Origin: an uncultured Clostridium sp.
GTDB taxonomy: Bacteria > Bacillota > Clostridia > TANB77 > CAG-508
Length of the DNA stretch: 5,144 nucleotides
NCBI GenBank assembly: GCA_900555085.1
Contig: USJU01000078.1
Coordinates: 1-5,144, forward strand
Direction of reading: 5' to 3'
In this document: positions 1-5,144 of the stretch, one piece after another
Layout of the letters: each line of letters opens with the position of its first letter
Position numbering within the stretch: position 1 is the stretch's first letter
Made by a program: the position numbers and the translations under genes
Notes under the pieces: model-generated
What the model saw: only the letters and a program-made list of their open reading frames with translations
The model's database searches: none
What the model was told of the DNA's origin: nothing

Positions 1-76
1 CGTGACGGATGATTTTTAGTTGTCCGTCGGATATGGATTAGAAATATCGACAAATAATTTTGTGTGAATATGTTTA
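1..76 (+). repeat. Left copy of long inverted repeat (about 75 bp)
   Basis: This stretch recurs in inverted orientation at 3571-3645. Aligned base by base, the copies differ only at position 22 (G here, A in the other copy), position 49 (G versus A), and one extra A at 67/68. Each copy has internal symmetry: GACGGAT at 4-10 can pair with the arm at 22-28 across an 11-nt loop. The arm pairs perfectly in the right copy and through one G-T wobble here. A third CGGAT follows directly after, at 28-32. The repeat lies about 100 bp upstream of the ATPase gene. The window begins inside or exactly at the end of this repeat, so its true outer boundary cannot be seen. It could be a transposon end, a recombination site or a shared regulatory region. 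Confidence 0.93.
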
Positions 77-85
77 GAAGTATAC

Positions 86-117
86 TTTTATAATAAACAT
101 CATTCATTGAATTATAC
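86..117 (+). promoter_or_regulatory. Possible promoter region of the STAND ATPase gene
   Basis: A perfect TATAAT hexamer lies at 89-94, but no good -35 box sits 16-18 bp upstream of it. The stretch 86-117 resembles the equivalent region upstream of the kinase gene: both contain ATAAA, CATCA and ATTGAATTAT in the same order. If that alignment is right, the -10 would instead be TTATAC or AATTAT near 110-117. A promoter somewhere in 60-120 is likely because the gene start follows at 179. The exact boxes are uncertain. Confidence 0.35.
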
Positions 118-178
118 CATTTGAAAGAAAATATCGATTTAATCGCCTAAAATATTCAGAATAAATAAGGAGAAAGTC

Positions 179-2635
179 ATGGCAATCGAACCGAAGGTAA
201 TACTTGGTAGTAATACAGGAAAAAAATATGTAGCAAATAAAGAATTTACTGATAGAAAATATTATAAAGAACAATTTTTTAATGAAATACAAAAAATTCA
301 CTCAGAAAAAGAAAATGAAAACTTACAATATCATGTATTAAATTTTTATGGAATAGGTGGAATAGGAAAAAGTAGTTTACAAAAAGAATTATGTAAAGAA
401 ATTGATAGCAGTATTATCTATACACAATCTGATTTTGCAAATGCGTATAATCGTAATTCAAATTTTCTTCTGGAATTAGCCCAAAATTTTGTGAACAAAA
501 AAGTGTTATTTTATCATTTTGGTTTAGCATATGCCATCTATTTGAAAAAAATACATAAAAATACAATTTTACTAAATGATGAACATAATGCTATTAATGA
601 TAACCTAGGATTTGTTGCTGATATCTTAGGGACAATAGATGGTTTAGGGATAATAAGTATCATTCCTGGTGTAATTAATAAAATATATAATGTTGCATAT
701 AAATTACACCTTGATAGTGAAATTAAAGAAGATTTAAAAAAAATGGAGTTTATGAGTGTTTCACAATGTGAAAATTTATTGCCCGCTTTTTTTGCATATG
801 ACTTAAATAAATATTTAAAAAAAGAAACTAATAAAATAATAGTTATTTTTTTGGATACCTATGAGGCGTTATGGAATCAAACTAAGAATGATATAACAAA
901 ATTTAGTCAAGACCAGTTTGTCAGAGAACTTATTTCACAATTACCAGGCGTGCTTTTTGTTATAAGTGGTAGAGAATATTTAGATTGGAAACAAGTAGAT
1001 CCCGATTGGAACAATTATCTAAAACAATATGAAATTAAGACCTTAGAAGATACCGATGTTGATTTGTTTTTAACTAACTGTGGTATAAAAGAATCTGATA
1101 TACGAAAAAAAATGCAGTCGATTAGTATGGGGGTGCCATATCATCTAGATTTATTAGTTGATACTTATATTGAAATGAAAAACAAAAATATAGTACCTCA
1201 TGTAGAATTGTTTGCAAATAATGCACGAGATATATTAGAATGTTTTTTTAAATTCTTGCATGAAGAAGAAATAGCTGTCATAAAAATAATCAGCATTCCG
1301 AGATTCTATACTTTTGATTTATTTAAATATTTGTTATTAGACTTTCCAACAGGCTTCTCAATAACAATGTTTGATGAATTTAATAAATATTCTTTTGTTT
1401 CAAAAATTGATAAAAAAACATTTCATATTCATGAAATAATGAGAAGAGATGTATTAGAAATAATGTCCTGTGAAATGCTTCAAAAAATCAATAAGAGTAT
1501 AGCAAAATACTATTTTTCTCTTTATAAGAGTAGCACAATATACGATGAGAAAAAAATTACTATCAAAGAAGGTATTTACCATTTAAAATATTATTTGCCG
1601 CATCATAATTATGTTGAATTTTTGCTATCCAATGTATTGGATTTTTTTATAGAATTACAAAACAAAGGTGAGTCTTCATATTTATGTGATGTTTTATCGG
1701 ATATTTTTTCATATATAAAATATTCAGATTGTATAGAATTATATGAAATCTATACGGATATGATTATGTTAAATGGTAATTTTAAGGGAGCAGTTGAAAA
1801 TATTGATTCTTTTATTAAAAATTATACTATTGAGCAAATCTCAACGAATAATAACCTCCTTCAATTATATGTAAAAAAAATAAAACATCAGATGGTATAT
1901 ATGCCATTAAATGACACAATTACATCAATAAACAGTATAAAATCTTTTTTTAATTATAAAGATTTTTCTCATCAATATGTGGAATTATTGTTTACAGAAG
2001 GAAATATGCTTTTAGAACAAGGTAAATTTCAAGAATGTCAAGAATGTTTTGATAGTGTAATGAAATTAAGTGACCAATATAATTTTATAGATATGAAATG
2101 TCGTACTCTTAGGAAAATGGCTGATTATTATTTAATAATTAACGATGTATATGAAGCACGAAAAATGTGTAGTGATGGTATAGATTTTGCCAAGGAAAAG
2201 AATTTGATTCGATATAGTAATTATCTTGATTGTACAAATGCGGAAATTTACCGCAAATTAAAACTTTTTGAGCAATCAAAATCATTATATATACAATGTC
2301 AAAAAAATTTTTCAGATTTAGGAATTCATCCATGGATAGCACATACAGAATTGGGATTAGCAATGATAGATATTGAACAAGAAAATTATCTTTCCGCATA
2401 TCAACATCTTGATTTGGCAAAAAAAATATATACAAAACATTGTCATACATGGGGATTACTAAATACTGAACTTATACAATTGCAAGCTGAATTTTTACAA
2501 AAGGGGTGTTTTACTCAAAATATATATGATAATTTGCATTATAAATGCATGAAATATGACTATACTTTTTTGTTAAAAATATTAGAAAAACTTGCAAATA
2601 ACGAGTGCATTACAACAAGCTTAATGTTTTTATAA
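179..2635 (+). CDS. STAND/NACHT-like P-loop ATPase with TPR-like C-terminal region
   Basis: This gene encodes 818 residues. The ATG at 179 follows AAGGAGA (167-173) at good spacing. The N-terminus is short and contains FTDRKYYKEQF (residues 23-33), which matches the motif often preceding a STAND nucleotide-binding domain. Walker A is YGIGGIGKSS (57-66). Walker B is IIVIFLDTYEAL (220-231, D226). A sensor-like SGRE follows at 263-266, a GVPYHLDLL motif like the GxP of STAND proteins at 318-326, and a winged-helix-like FHIHEIMRRDV at 415-425. From about 600 to 765 the protein is helical and TPR-like (for example ELLFTEGNMLLEQGKFQECQ). STAND ATPases are ligand-triggered switches that oligomerise; many bacterial members act in phage defence or regulation. 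No N-terminal effector domain is recognisable, and the TPR part is the probable sensor. A Gly/Ile-rich hydrophobic stretch at about 146-170 lies between the Walker motifs. The architecture is secure, but the function is not known. Confidence 0.85.
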   Translation: MAIEPKVILGSNTGKKYVANKEFTDRKYYKEQFFNEIQKIHSEKENENLQYHVLNFYGIGGIGKSSLQKELCKEIDSSIIYTQSDFANAYNRNSNFLLELAQNFVNKKVLFYHFGLAYAIYLKKIHKNTILLNDEHNAINDNLGFVADILGTIDGLGIISIIPGVINKIYNVAYKLHLDSEIKEDLKKMEFMSVSQCENLLPAFFAYDLNKYLKKETNKIIVIFLDTYEALWNQTKNDITKFSQDQFVRELISQLPGVLFVISGREYLDWKQVDPDWNNYLKQYEIKTLEDTDVDLFLTNCGIKESDIRKKMQSISMGVPYHLDLLVDTYIEMKNKNIVPHVELFANNARDILECFFKFLHEEEIAVIKIISIPRFYTFDLFKYLLLDFPTGFSITMFDEFNKYSFVSKIDKKTFHIHEIMRRDVLEIMSCEMLQKINKSIAKYYFSLYKSSTIYDEKKITIKEGIYHLKYYLPHHNYVEFLLSNVLDFFIELQNKGESSYLCDVLSDIFSYIKYSDCIELYEIYTDMIMLNGNFKGAVENIDSFIKNYTIEQISTNNNLLQLYVKKIKHQMVYMPLNDTITSINSIKSFFNYKDFSHQYVELLFTEGNMLLEQGKFQECQECFDSVMKLSDQYNFIDMKCRTLRKMADYYLIINDVYEARKMCSDGIDFAKEKNLIRYSNYLDCTNAEIYRKLKLFEQSKSLYIQCQKNFSDLGIHPWIAHTELGLAMIDIEQENYLSAYQHLDLAKKIYTKHCHTWGLLNTELIQLQAEFLQKGCFTQNIYDNLHYKCMKYDYTFLLKILEKLANNECITTSLMFL

Positions 2636-2652
2636 TGACTTTAAGCTTGTTG
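2613..2652. terminator. Palindrome at the convergent gene ends, possible bidirectional terminator
   Basis: CAACAAGCTTAA at 2613-2624 is the exact reverse complement of 2641-2652, giving a 12-bp stem around a 16-nt loop. The loop contains both stop codons within the self-complementary TTATAA (2630-2635). Because of the symmetry, both proteins end in similar residues (TTSLMFL and ATSLKSL). The position between convergent genes fits a bidirectional terminator. However, neither strand has a U-tract after the stem and the stem is AT-rich, so it is not a canonical intrinsic terminator. An alternative small hairpin, TTGTTGC-T-GCAACAA (2647-2661), competes with the right arm. Confidence 0.5.
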
Positions 2653-3478
2653 CTGCAACAAATGAGTATTTGTCACGAAAATAATCATATCCATTAGCTA
2701 AGATTGTCTTGTCTGTTGTTATTGCAAAGAAGCATGAACCAGTTCCAGACATAGAAAAGCCGTCAAATCCGAATTCTTTTGCTAATTGAGTACCCCGATT
2801 ATATTCATGTATTAATCGTTGATCTGTCTCTATAAAGCAATTGTGTAAATGTTTTCCTACATCTTGAGGAGAATACTGAAAAGCATCTAATAAAGGTTGT
2901 GGATATGCATTTTTATAGTCTATGCAGTCTAGTTTTTCGAAAGCATTTTTAGTATTAACTCCAAAAGAAGGTTTCACCAACAGAAAATGTAGTGCCTCTT
3001 TTGGAGTTATTTCTTCACAAACATTAGATTTGTCGTTTATATAGATAGATTTTTGAAAATAGCATATAGGAACATCCCAGCTTAACAATCTTCCTAAATA
3101 AAAAATATAATCATATGAAAGATTTAATTTATATGTATTATTAAAAAAATGCATCAAACAAGCAGCGTCTGTGCTTTCTCCACCTAAGCCGGATTGTGTA
3201 GGAATATTTTTATGTAAAAAAATTTTTATACCATCCGAAATCTTAAATTCACTTTGAAATAGTTTTGCACATTTATATAATATATTATCCTCGTTTTGTG
3301 GTATATCTACATCAGAGCATTCTATTACTATATCAGAAGAATTAGGCATAATCTCTATTTCCAGAGTGTCATATAAATCTATTGGCAACATAATGCTCTC
3401 AATGCTGTGATAACCATTAAAATATTTGCCATGTACATTTAATAAAATATTGAGTTTAGCATAAGCATTTTGTAACAT
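2630..3478 (-). CDS. ispE-like: IspE-family GHMP kinase (diverged 4-diphosphocytidyl-2-C-methyl-D-erythritol kinase homologue)
   Basis: The product has 282 residues, about the usual IspE length (E. coli 283). The start codon follows AAAGGAG (complement of 3485-3491) by 6 nt. IspE phosphorylates CDP-methylerythritol with ATP in the non-mevalonate isoprenoid pathway in the cytoplasm. Family marks visible here are NAYAKLN with the presumed catalytic Lys8, NGYHSIES (21-28), KNIPTQSGLGGESTDAA (90-106) as the ATP-binding glycine loop, DVP with the presumed catalytic Asp135, LVKPSFGVNTKNAF (167-180), and MSGTG (243-247). Oddities are Glu101 where the loop normally has Gly, Trp134 before DVP, and FQKSIYINDK (141-150) where typical enzymes carry GGTALAxGxGE. 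The catalytic core looks intact, but the substrate side has diverged. It may be a second copy with an altered substrate rather than the housekeeping enzyme. It converges on the ATPase gene with a 6-bp overlap. Confidence 0.85.
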   Translation of the reverse strand: MLQNAYAKLNILLNVHGKYFNGYHSIESIMLPIDLYDTLEIEIMPNSSDIVIECSDVDIPQNEDNILYKCAKLFQSEFKISDGIKIFLHKNIPTQSGLGGESTDAACLMHFFNNTYKLNLSYDYIFYLGRLLSWDVPICYFQKSIYINDKSNVCEEITPKEALHFLLVKPSFGVNTKNAFEKLDCIDYKNAYPQPLLDAFQYSPQDVGKHLHNCFIETDQRLIHEYNRGTQLAKEFGFDGFSMSGTGSCFFAITTDKTILANGYDYFRDKYSFVAATSLKSL

Positions 3479-3531
3479 ATATCGCTCCTTTGTTTCGCTT
3501 TGTATGATTAAAAAATTGTATTCTGAAAGAC

Positions 3532-3560
3532 ATAATTCAATTGATGTCTTTTATCGTCAA
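3532..3560 (-). promoter_or_regulatory. Likely promoter of the ispE-like gene
   Basis: Read on the minus strand, TTGACG (complement of 3555-3560) is followed after exactly 17 nt by AATTAT (complement of 3532-3537), which matches the -10 consensus at four of six positions. This predicts transcription starting near 3525 and a leader of roughly 45 nt before the start codon at 3478. The inverted repeat begins only 10 bp upstream of the -35 box, where a regulator could bind. Confidence 0.5.
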
Positions 3561-3570
3561 ATTATTCATA

Positions 3571-3645
3571 TAAACATATCACACAAAATTATTTGTTGAT
3601 ATTTCTAATCCATATCCGACGGATAACTAAAAATCATCCGTCACG
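3571..3645 (-). repeat. Right copy of long inverted repeat (about 75 bp)
   Basis: This is the inverted partner of 1-76, with 73 of 75 aligned positions identical plus one single-base gap. The internal hairpin arms (3636-3642 and 3618-3624) are perfectly complementary, 7 bp around an 11-nt loop, and CGGAT recurs next to them. The copy sits directly upstream of the kinase promoter, mirroring the left copy's position upstream of the ATPase gene. The next bases outward are ACA (3646-3648). Some transposon families end in TGT...ACA, but the left flank needed to test this lies outside the window. No transposase or recombinase gene lies between the copies. Confidence 0.93.
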
Positions 3646-3859
3646 ACACATCTCTTCGCCCGATAATATTCAATTATCAGTACCATTTTTAAACAATGTT
3701 TCATTATGCTGTACTGAGCAGTATGTGTATTGCGATTCTTTTTATGTTTGTAGGAAAAAATCAAGTACCAATTATGAAGTGTTTGCAATTTTACGTAATG
3801 TGTCTTTGGATGCGAGTAATCGTAGAGTACATTATTATTCAAAAATGTATAAGAAAAAC
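3646..3859. other. Non-coding spacer between the repeat-flanked unit and the PBP operon
   Basis: I see no convincing gene here. An open frame on the + strand runs through from the inverted repeat into the lipoprotein gene. Its translated residues are rich in Cys, Tyr and Ser without family character, it has no ribosome binding site, and it begins inside the repeat. Only short symmetries occur, such as TACTG-AG-CAGTA at 3712-3723. The stretch presumably separates the repeat-bounded unit from the promoter that starts at 3860. Confidence 0.6.
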
Positions 3860-3888
3860 TTGACACATAAATATTACAAGTGTAATAT
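3860..3888 (+). promoter_or_regulatory. Sigma-70-type promoter of the lipoprotein-PBP operon
   Basis: A perfect -35 box TTGACA (3860-3865) is followed after 17 bp by TAATAT (3883-3888), one base from the -10 consensus. Transcription should start near 3895, giving a leader of about 64 nt before the lipoprotein start. The promoter is strong by sequence, and an operator palindrome overlaps its spacer and -10 box. That is the arrangement expected of a promoter kept off by a repressor. Confidence 0.85.
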
Positions 3889-3889
3889 T
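3870..3889. promoter_or_regulatory. BlaI/MecI/CopY-type operator
   Basis: AATATTACAAGTGTAATATT is a perfect palindrome with 9-bp arms and a 2-bp centre. Its core TACA-AG-TGTA matches the TACANNTGTA signature recognised by BlaI, MecI and CopY winged-helix repressors. It covers the promoter spacer and -10 box, so bound repressor would block RNA polymerase. Because the downstream gene encodes a MecA-like PBP, a BlaI/MecI-type regulator responding to beta-lactams is a better guess than a copper-responsive CopY. No regulator gene is present in the window. Confidence 0.75.
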
Positions 3890-3916
3890 AAAAGAAAACA
3901 TTATTTTTTTGCGACA

Positions 3917-3938
3917 AAATCTTACAAAAGTAAGATTT
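3917..3938. promoter_or_regulatory. Second palindrome in the operon leader, possible second operator
   Basis: AAATCTTAC and GTAAGATTT form perfect 9-bp arms around AAAA. The core TACA-AA-AGTA is one base from the TACANNTGTA operator signature. Its centre lies 48 bp downstream of the first operator's centre, inside the predicted 5' leader. Paired operators are known at BlaI-controlled promoters. It could instead act as an RNA hairpin, but no U-tract follows, so an attenuator is less likely. Confidence 0.5.
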
Positions 3939-3940
3939 GT

Positions 3941-3961
3941 GGAAGGAGTGAGGAGATTTTG
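3941..3961 (+). promoter_or_regulatory. Ribosome binding site deciding a TTG start
   Basis: GGAAGGAG (3941-3948) and AGGAG (3951-3955) both precede TTG at 3959-3961. The first lies 10 nt and the second 3 nt from the TTG. No in-frame ATG or GTG occurs nearby upstream. The first downstream ones (GTG 3983, ATG 3986) would leave the signal peptide without its basic N-terminus. This favours the TTG start. Confidence 0.65.
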
Positions 3962-4741
3962 AATCAAAAATGGCTCGTAAAAGTGATGTATATAATGTTG
4001 TGCGTTTCTTTTTTAACCGCATGCGAAAAAAGAAACGAGATTGAAGAAAAAAAAGATAGGGATATAACATCGGAAATTGCTGTTACACCTTTTACTAATA
4101 AGAAAGACAATATAGATTGGAATAGTAGTGTTGTAAAAAAAGATGGGAAATTATACTTTGACATATCGCTTGAAGGTTTTATAGATGCTTACAACAGTTA
4201 TTACCAAGAAGATCATGGGAGATATTATATAAAGCCGCTTTTGACATGGTATTCATATAGACAGGATTTTGGAAGATTAAAAGGAGATATGTGCTATGAG
4301 TATACGGCCGATAAGAAGATACTTACGCTTCCAACGATTACAGTGTATACTCCTAAAAATGCCAAGTGTATTGAAACTATTACACTTAATTTTGATGATC
4401 ATAGTTACACGGAAAAAATGTATAAGCAGTATGAAGAATTATGTTATTATACTTTGAAAGTTTTTTTCCCGGATATGGCTAAGCAAGATCTGATAGATAT
4501 GTATGAAAAATCAAATGAACAGGCATATAAGCATATATTTCAAACGGAGAAAGGGTTTTATAGTAATAATCCGCCCAGTGATTTGTATTACAGGGGAGGA
4601 GTTGGAATTTATCCTTATTTTGCATATGGAGAAAGCGTACGGATGTGTATTATTCCAGTGAATCAAAAACTAATTGAATTATATGTTGATAAAGGTGTTA
4701 AGGTTCATAGACTGGAGAAAAGTGAAGTGAAAGGAAAGTGA
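3959..4741 (+). CDS. Putative lipoprotein of unknown function, first gene of the PBP operon
   Basis: From the TTG start the product has 260 residues. It opens with a lipoprotein signal peptide: a basic segment with Lys4 and Lys8, a hydrophobic stretch MYIMLCVSFLTA, and a lipobox LTAC with Cys22 as the lipidation site. The mature protein should therefore be anchored on the outer face of the membrane. A polar, charged linker follows (about 23-55), then a probable folded domain (about 60-250) rich in Tyr and aromatics, including the stretch SLEGFIDAYNSYYQEDHG. I do not recognise the family. The stop lies 6 bp before the PBP start, so the two genes are almost certainly co-transcribed from the operator-controlled promoter at 3860. 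A role near the cell wall alongside the PBP is inferred from context only. Confidence 0.8.
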   Translation: MNQKWLVKVMYIMLCVSFLTACEKRNEIEEKKDRDITSEIAVTPFTNKKDNIDWNSSVVKKDGKLYFDISLEGFIDAYNSYYQEDHGRYYIKPLLTWYSYRQDFGRLKGDMCYEYTADKKILTLPTITVYTPKNAKCIETITLNFDDHSYTEKMYKQYEELCYYTLKVFFPDMAKQDLIDMYEKSNEQAYKHIFQTEKGFYSNNPPSDLYYRGGVGIYPYFAYGESVRMCIIPVNQKLIELYVDKGVKVHRLEKSEVKGK

Positions 4742-4747
4742 GTTGTT

Positions 4748-5134
4748 ATGAAGCATAGAGTTATTAGAAAAAAAAGAACTATTCGAGTTGTTTTTTTGAC
4801 TATAATTACAATTTTTATAGTGTGCCTGGTTGCGTTGGCACAGAAAAAGATAAATAAGAAAATTGTTGAAAATAATCCGGAGCGGGTATTGAAGACATAT
4901 ATGAACTGTATATCAGAAAAGAAATATGCAGAAATGTATGAAATGATAACAGATGAAAGCAAGAAAATGATTAGCAAAAATGATTTTGTTAAGCGTAATT
5001 CTGCCATTTATGAAGGAATAGAGGCAAAGAATGTGAATATACATATTCTAAATTACGATGAAGAAAAATTGACGGTTACGTACAATACACTCCTGAGGAC
5101 CTCGCAGGTATGTCTGCAGCAGAGGGTATCCTGA
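4748..5134 (+). CDS. MecA-like penicillin-binding protein, N-terminal part only (3' truncated by chimeric sequence)
   Basis: The ATG at 4748 follows AAGGAAA (4731-4737) and lies 6 bp after the lipoprotein stop. The product starts with a basic segment and a membrane anchor VVFLTIITIFIVCLVAL (14-30). The segment from ENNPERVLKTYMNCISEKKY through about residue 114 resembles the NTF2-like MecA_N domain of low-affinity class B PBPs (ISKNDFVKRNSAIYEGI, then VNIHILNYDEEKLTVTYNT). Such proteins crosslink peptidoglycan outside the membrane and can remain active when beta-lactams block other PBPs. The dimerisation and transpeptidase domains, normally several hundred residues, are missing. After T114 (codon 5087-5089) the sequence switches to unrelated DNA, and the remaining residues to the stop at 5132-5134 are not genuine. 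The operator upstream supports antibiotic or wall-stress induction. Family assignment is by recall of motifs, not by search. Confidence 0.75.
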   Translation: MKHRVIRKKRTIRVVFLTIITIFIVCLVALAQKKINKKIVENNPERVLKTYMNCISEKKYAEMYEMITDESKKMISKNDFVKRNSAIYEGIEAKNVNIHILNYDEEKLTVTYNTLLRTSQVCLQQRVS

Positions 5135-5144
5135 CAGCTCGTGG
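5089..5144 (+). pseudogene. ppdK: Fragment of pyruvate phosphate dikinase gene, probably chimeric contig end
   Basis: Read from 5089, in a different frame from the PBP, the sequence encodes TPEDLAGMSAAEGILTARG. This closely matches the conserved stretch of pyruvate phosphate dikinase (TSPED.xGM.AAEGILT.RGG) just before its catalytic histidine loop GGMTSHAAV. The 56 bp are much more GC-rich than everything upstream. There is no start, stop or ribosome binding site belonging to this piece. A 56-bp unrelated tail at a sequence end is best explained by an assembly or library chimera, though a real recombination junction cannot be excluded. Confidence 0.8.

Noticed and set aside
2139..2450. Minus-strand open frame of 103 codons inside the ATPase gene
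   Set aside because: It lies opposite the well-supported ATPase coding sequence, has no recognisable domain, and is an AT-rich shadow frame. The same applies to the minus-strand frames at 104-301, 3627-3866, 3888-4070, 3964-4164 and 4705-5007.
2630..3478. Simple housekeeping ispE
   Set aside because: The position inside an inverted-repeat unit opposite a STAND ATPase and the changed glycine loop and substrate motifs make an accessory paralogue more likely. The housekeeping role is not excluded without the rest of the genome.
1..3645. Classical insertion sequence
   Set aside because: Neither gene between the repeats resembles a transposase or recombinase, so at most this is a non-autonomous element moved in trans.
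3917..3938. Intrinsic terminator or attenuator in the lipoprotein leader
   Set aside because: The stem is AT-rich and no run of T follows it. Its core resembles the operator at 3870-3889, so an operator is preferred.
3870..3938. CRISPR-like or tandem repeat array
   Set aside because: Only two palindromes of different arm sequence are present, with no regular repeat-spacer pattern. No CRISPR array, tRNA or rRNA was seen anywhere in the window.
3593..3958. Upstream extension of the lipoprotein reading frame into the inverted repeat
   Set aside because: The frame is open by chance. It begins inside the repeat, crosses the promoter and both palindromes, has no ribosome binding site, and would bury the lipoprotein signal peptide. 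The TTG at 3959 explains the signal sequence better.

Overview
The window looks like DNA from a low-GC Gram-positive anaerobe, most likely a clostridium of the Lachnospiraceae type. This is inferred from strong AT richness, AGGAG-type ribosome binding sites, a lipoprotein plus MecA-like penicillin-binding protein operon under a BlaI/CopY-type operator, and a terminal scrap resembling clostridial pyruvate phosphate dikinase. No marker in the window fixes the species.

Positions 1-3645 form a symmetrical unit. A repeat of about 75 bp lies at the left edge (1-76) and recurs in inverted orientation at 3571-3645, with two substitutions and one single-base indel. Between the copies are two full-length convergent genes. 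The first is an 818-residue STAND/NACHT-like P-loop ATPase with a TPR-like C-terminal half (179-2635, + strand). The second is a 282-residue, diverged IspE-family GHMP kinase (2630-3478, - strand). Their stop codons overlap by 6 bp inside a palindrome with 12-bp arms. Each repeat copy lies just upstream of its gene, and weaker similarity continues toward both ribosome binding sites. The repeats may therefore be ends of a transposase-less mobile cassette, shared regulatory regions, or both. A STAND sensor ATPase paired with a metabolic-kinase paralogue inside an inverted repeat is the best candidate here for an undescribed, possibly defence-related, module. That function is inference only.

Positions 3646-3958 are non-coding. 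They end in a near-consensus promoter (TTGACA, 17 bp, TAATAT) overlain by a perfect palindrome containing TACA-NN-TGTA, the BlaI/MecI/CopY operator signature. A second palindrome lies 48 bp downstream.

Positions 3959 to about 5089 are an operon: a TTG-start lipoprotein of unknown function, then, after 6 bp, the start of a membrane-anchored PBP with an NTF2-like MecA_N domain. The operator suggests induction by beta-lactam or cell-wall stress. No blaI or blaR1 gene is visible.

At about 5087-5091 the PBP sequence stops abruptly. The last 56 bp encode, in another frame, a conserved piece of pyruvate phosphate dikinase (ppdK). This is most simply an assembly chimera at a contig end. The left edge also falls within the repeat, so both ends of the window should be treated with caution.
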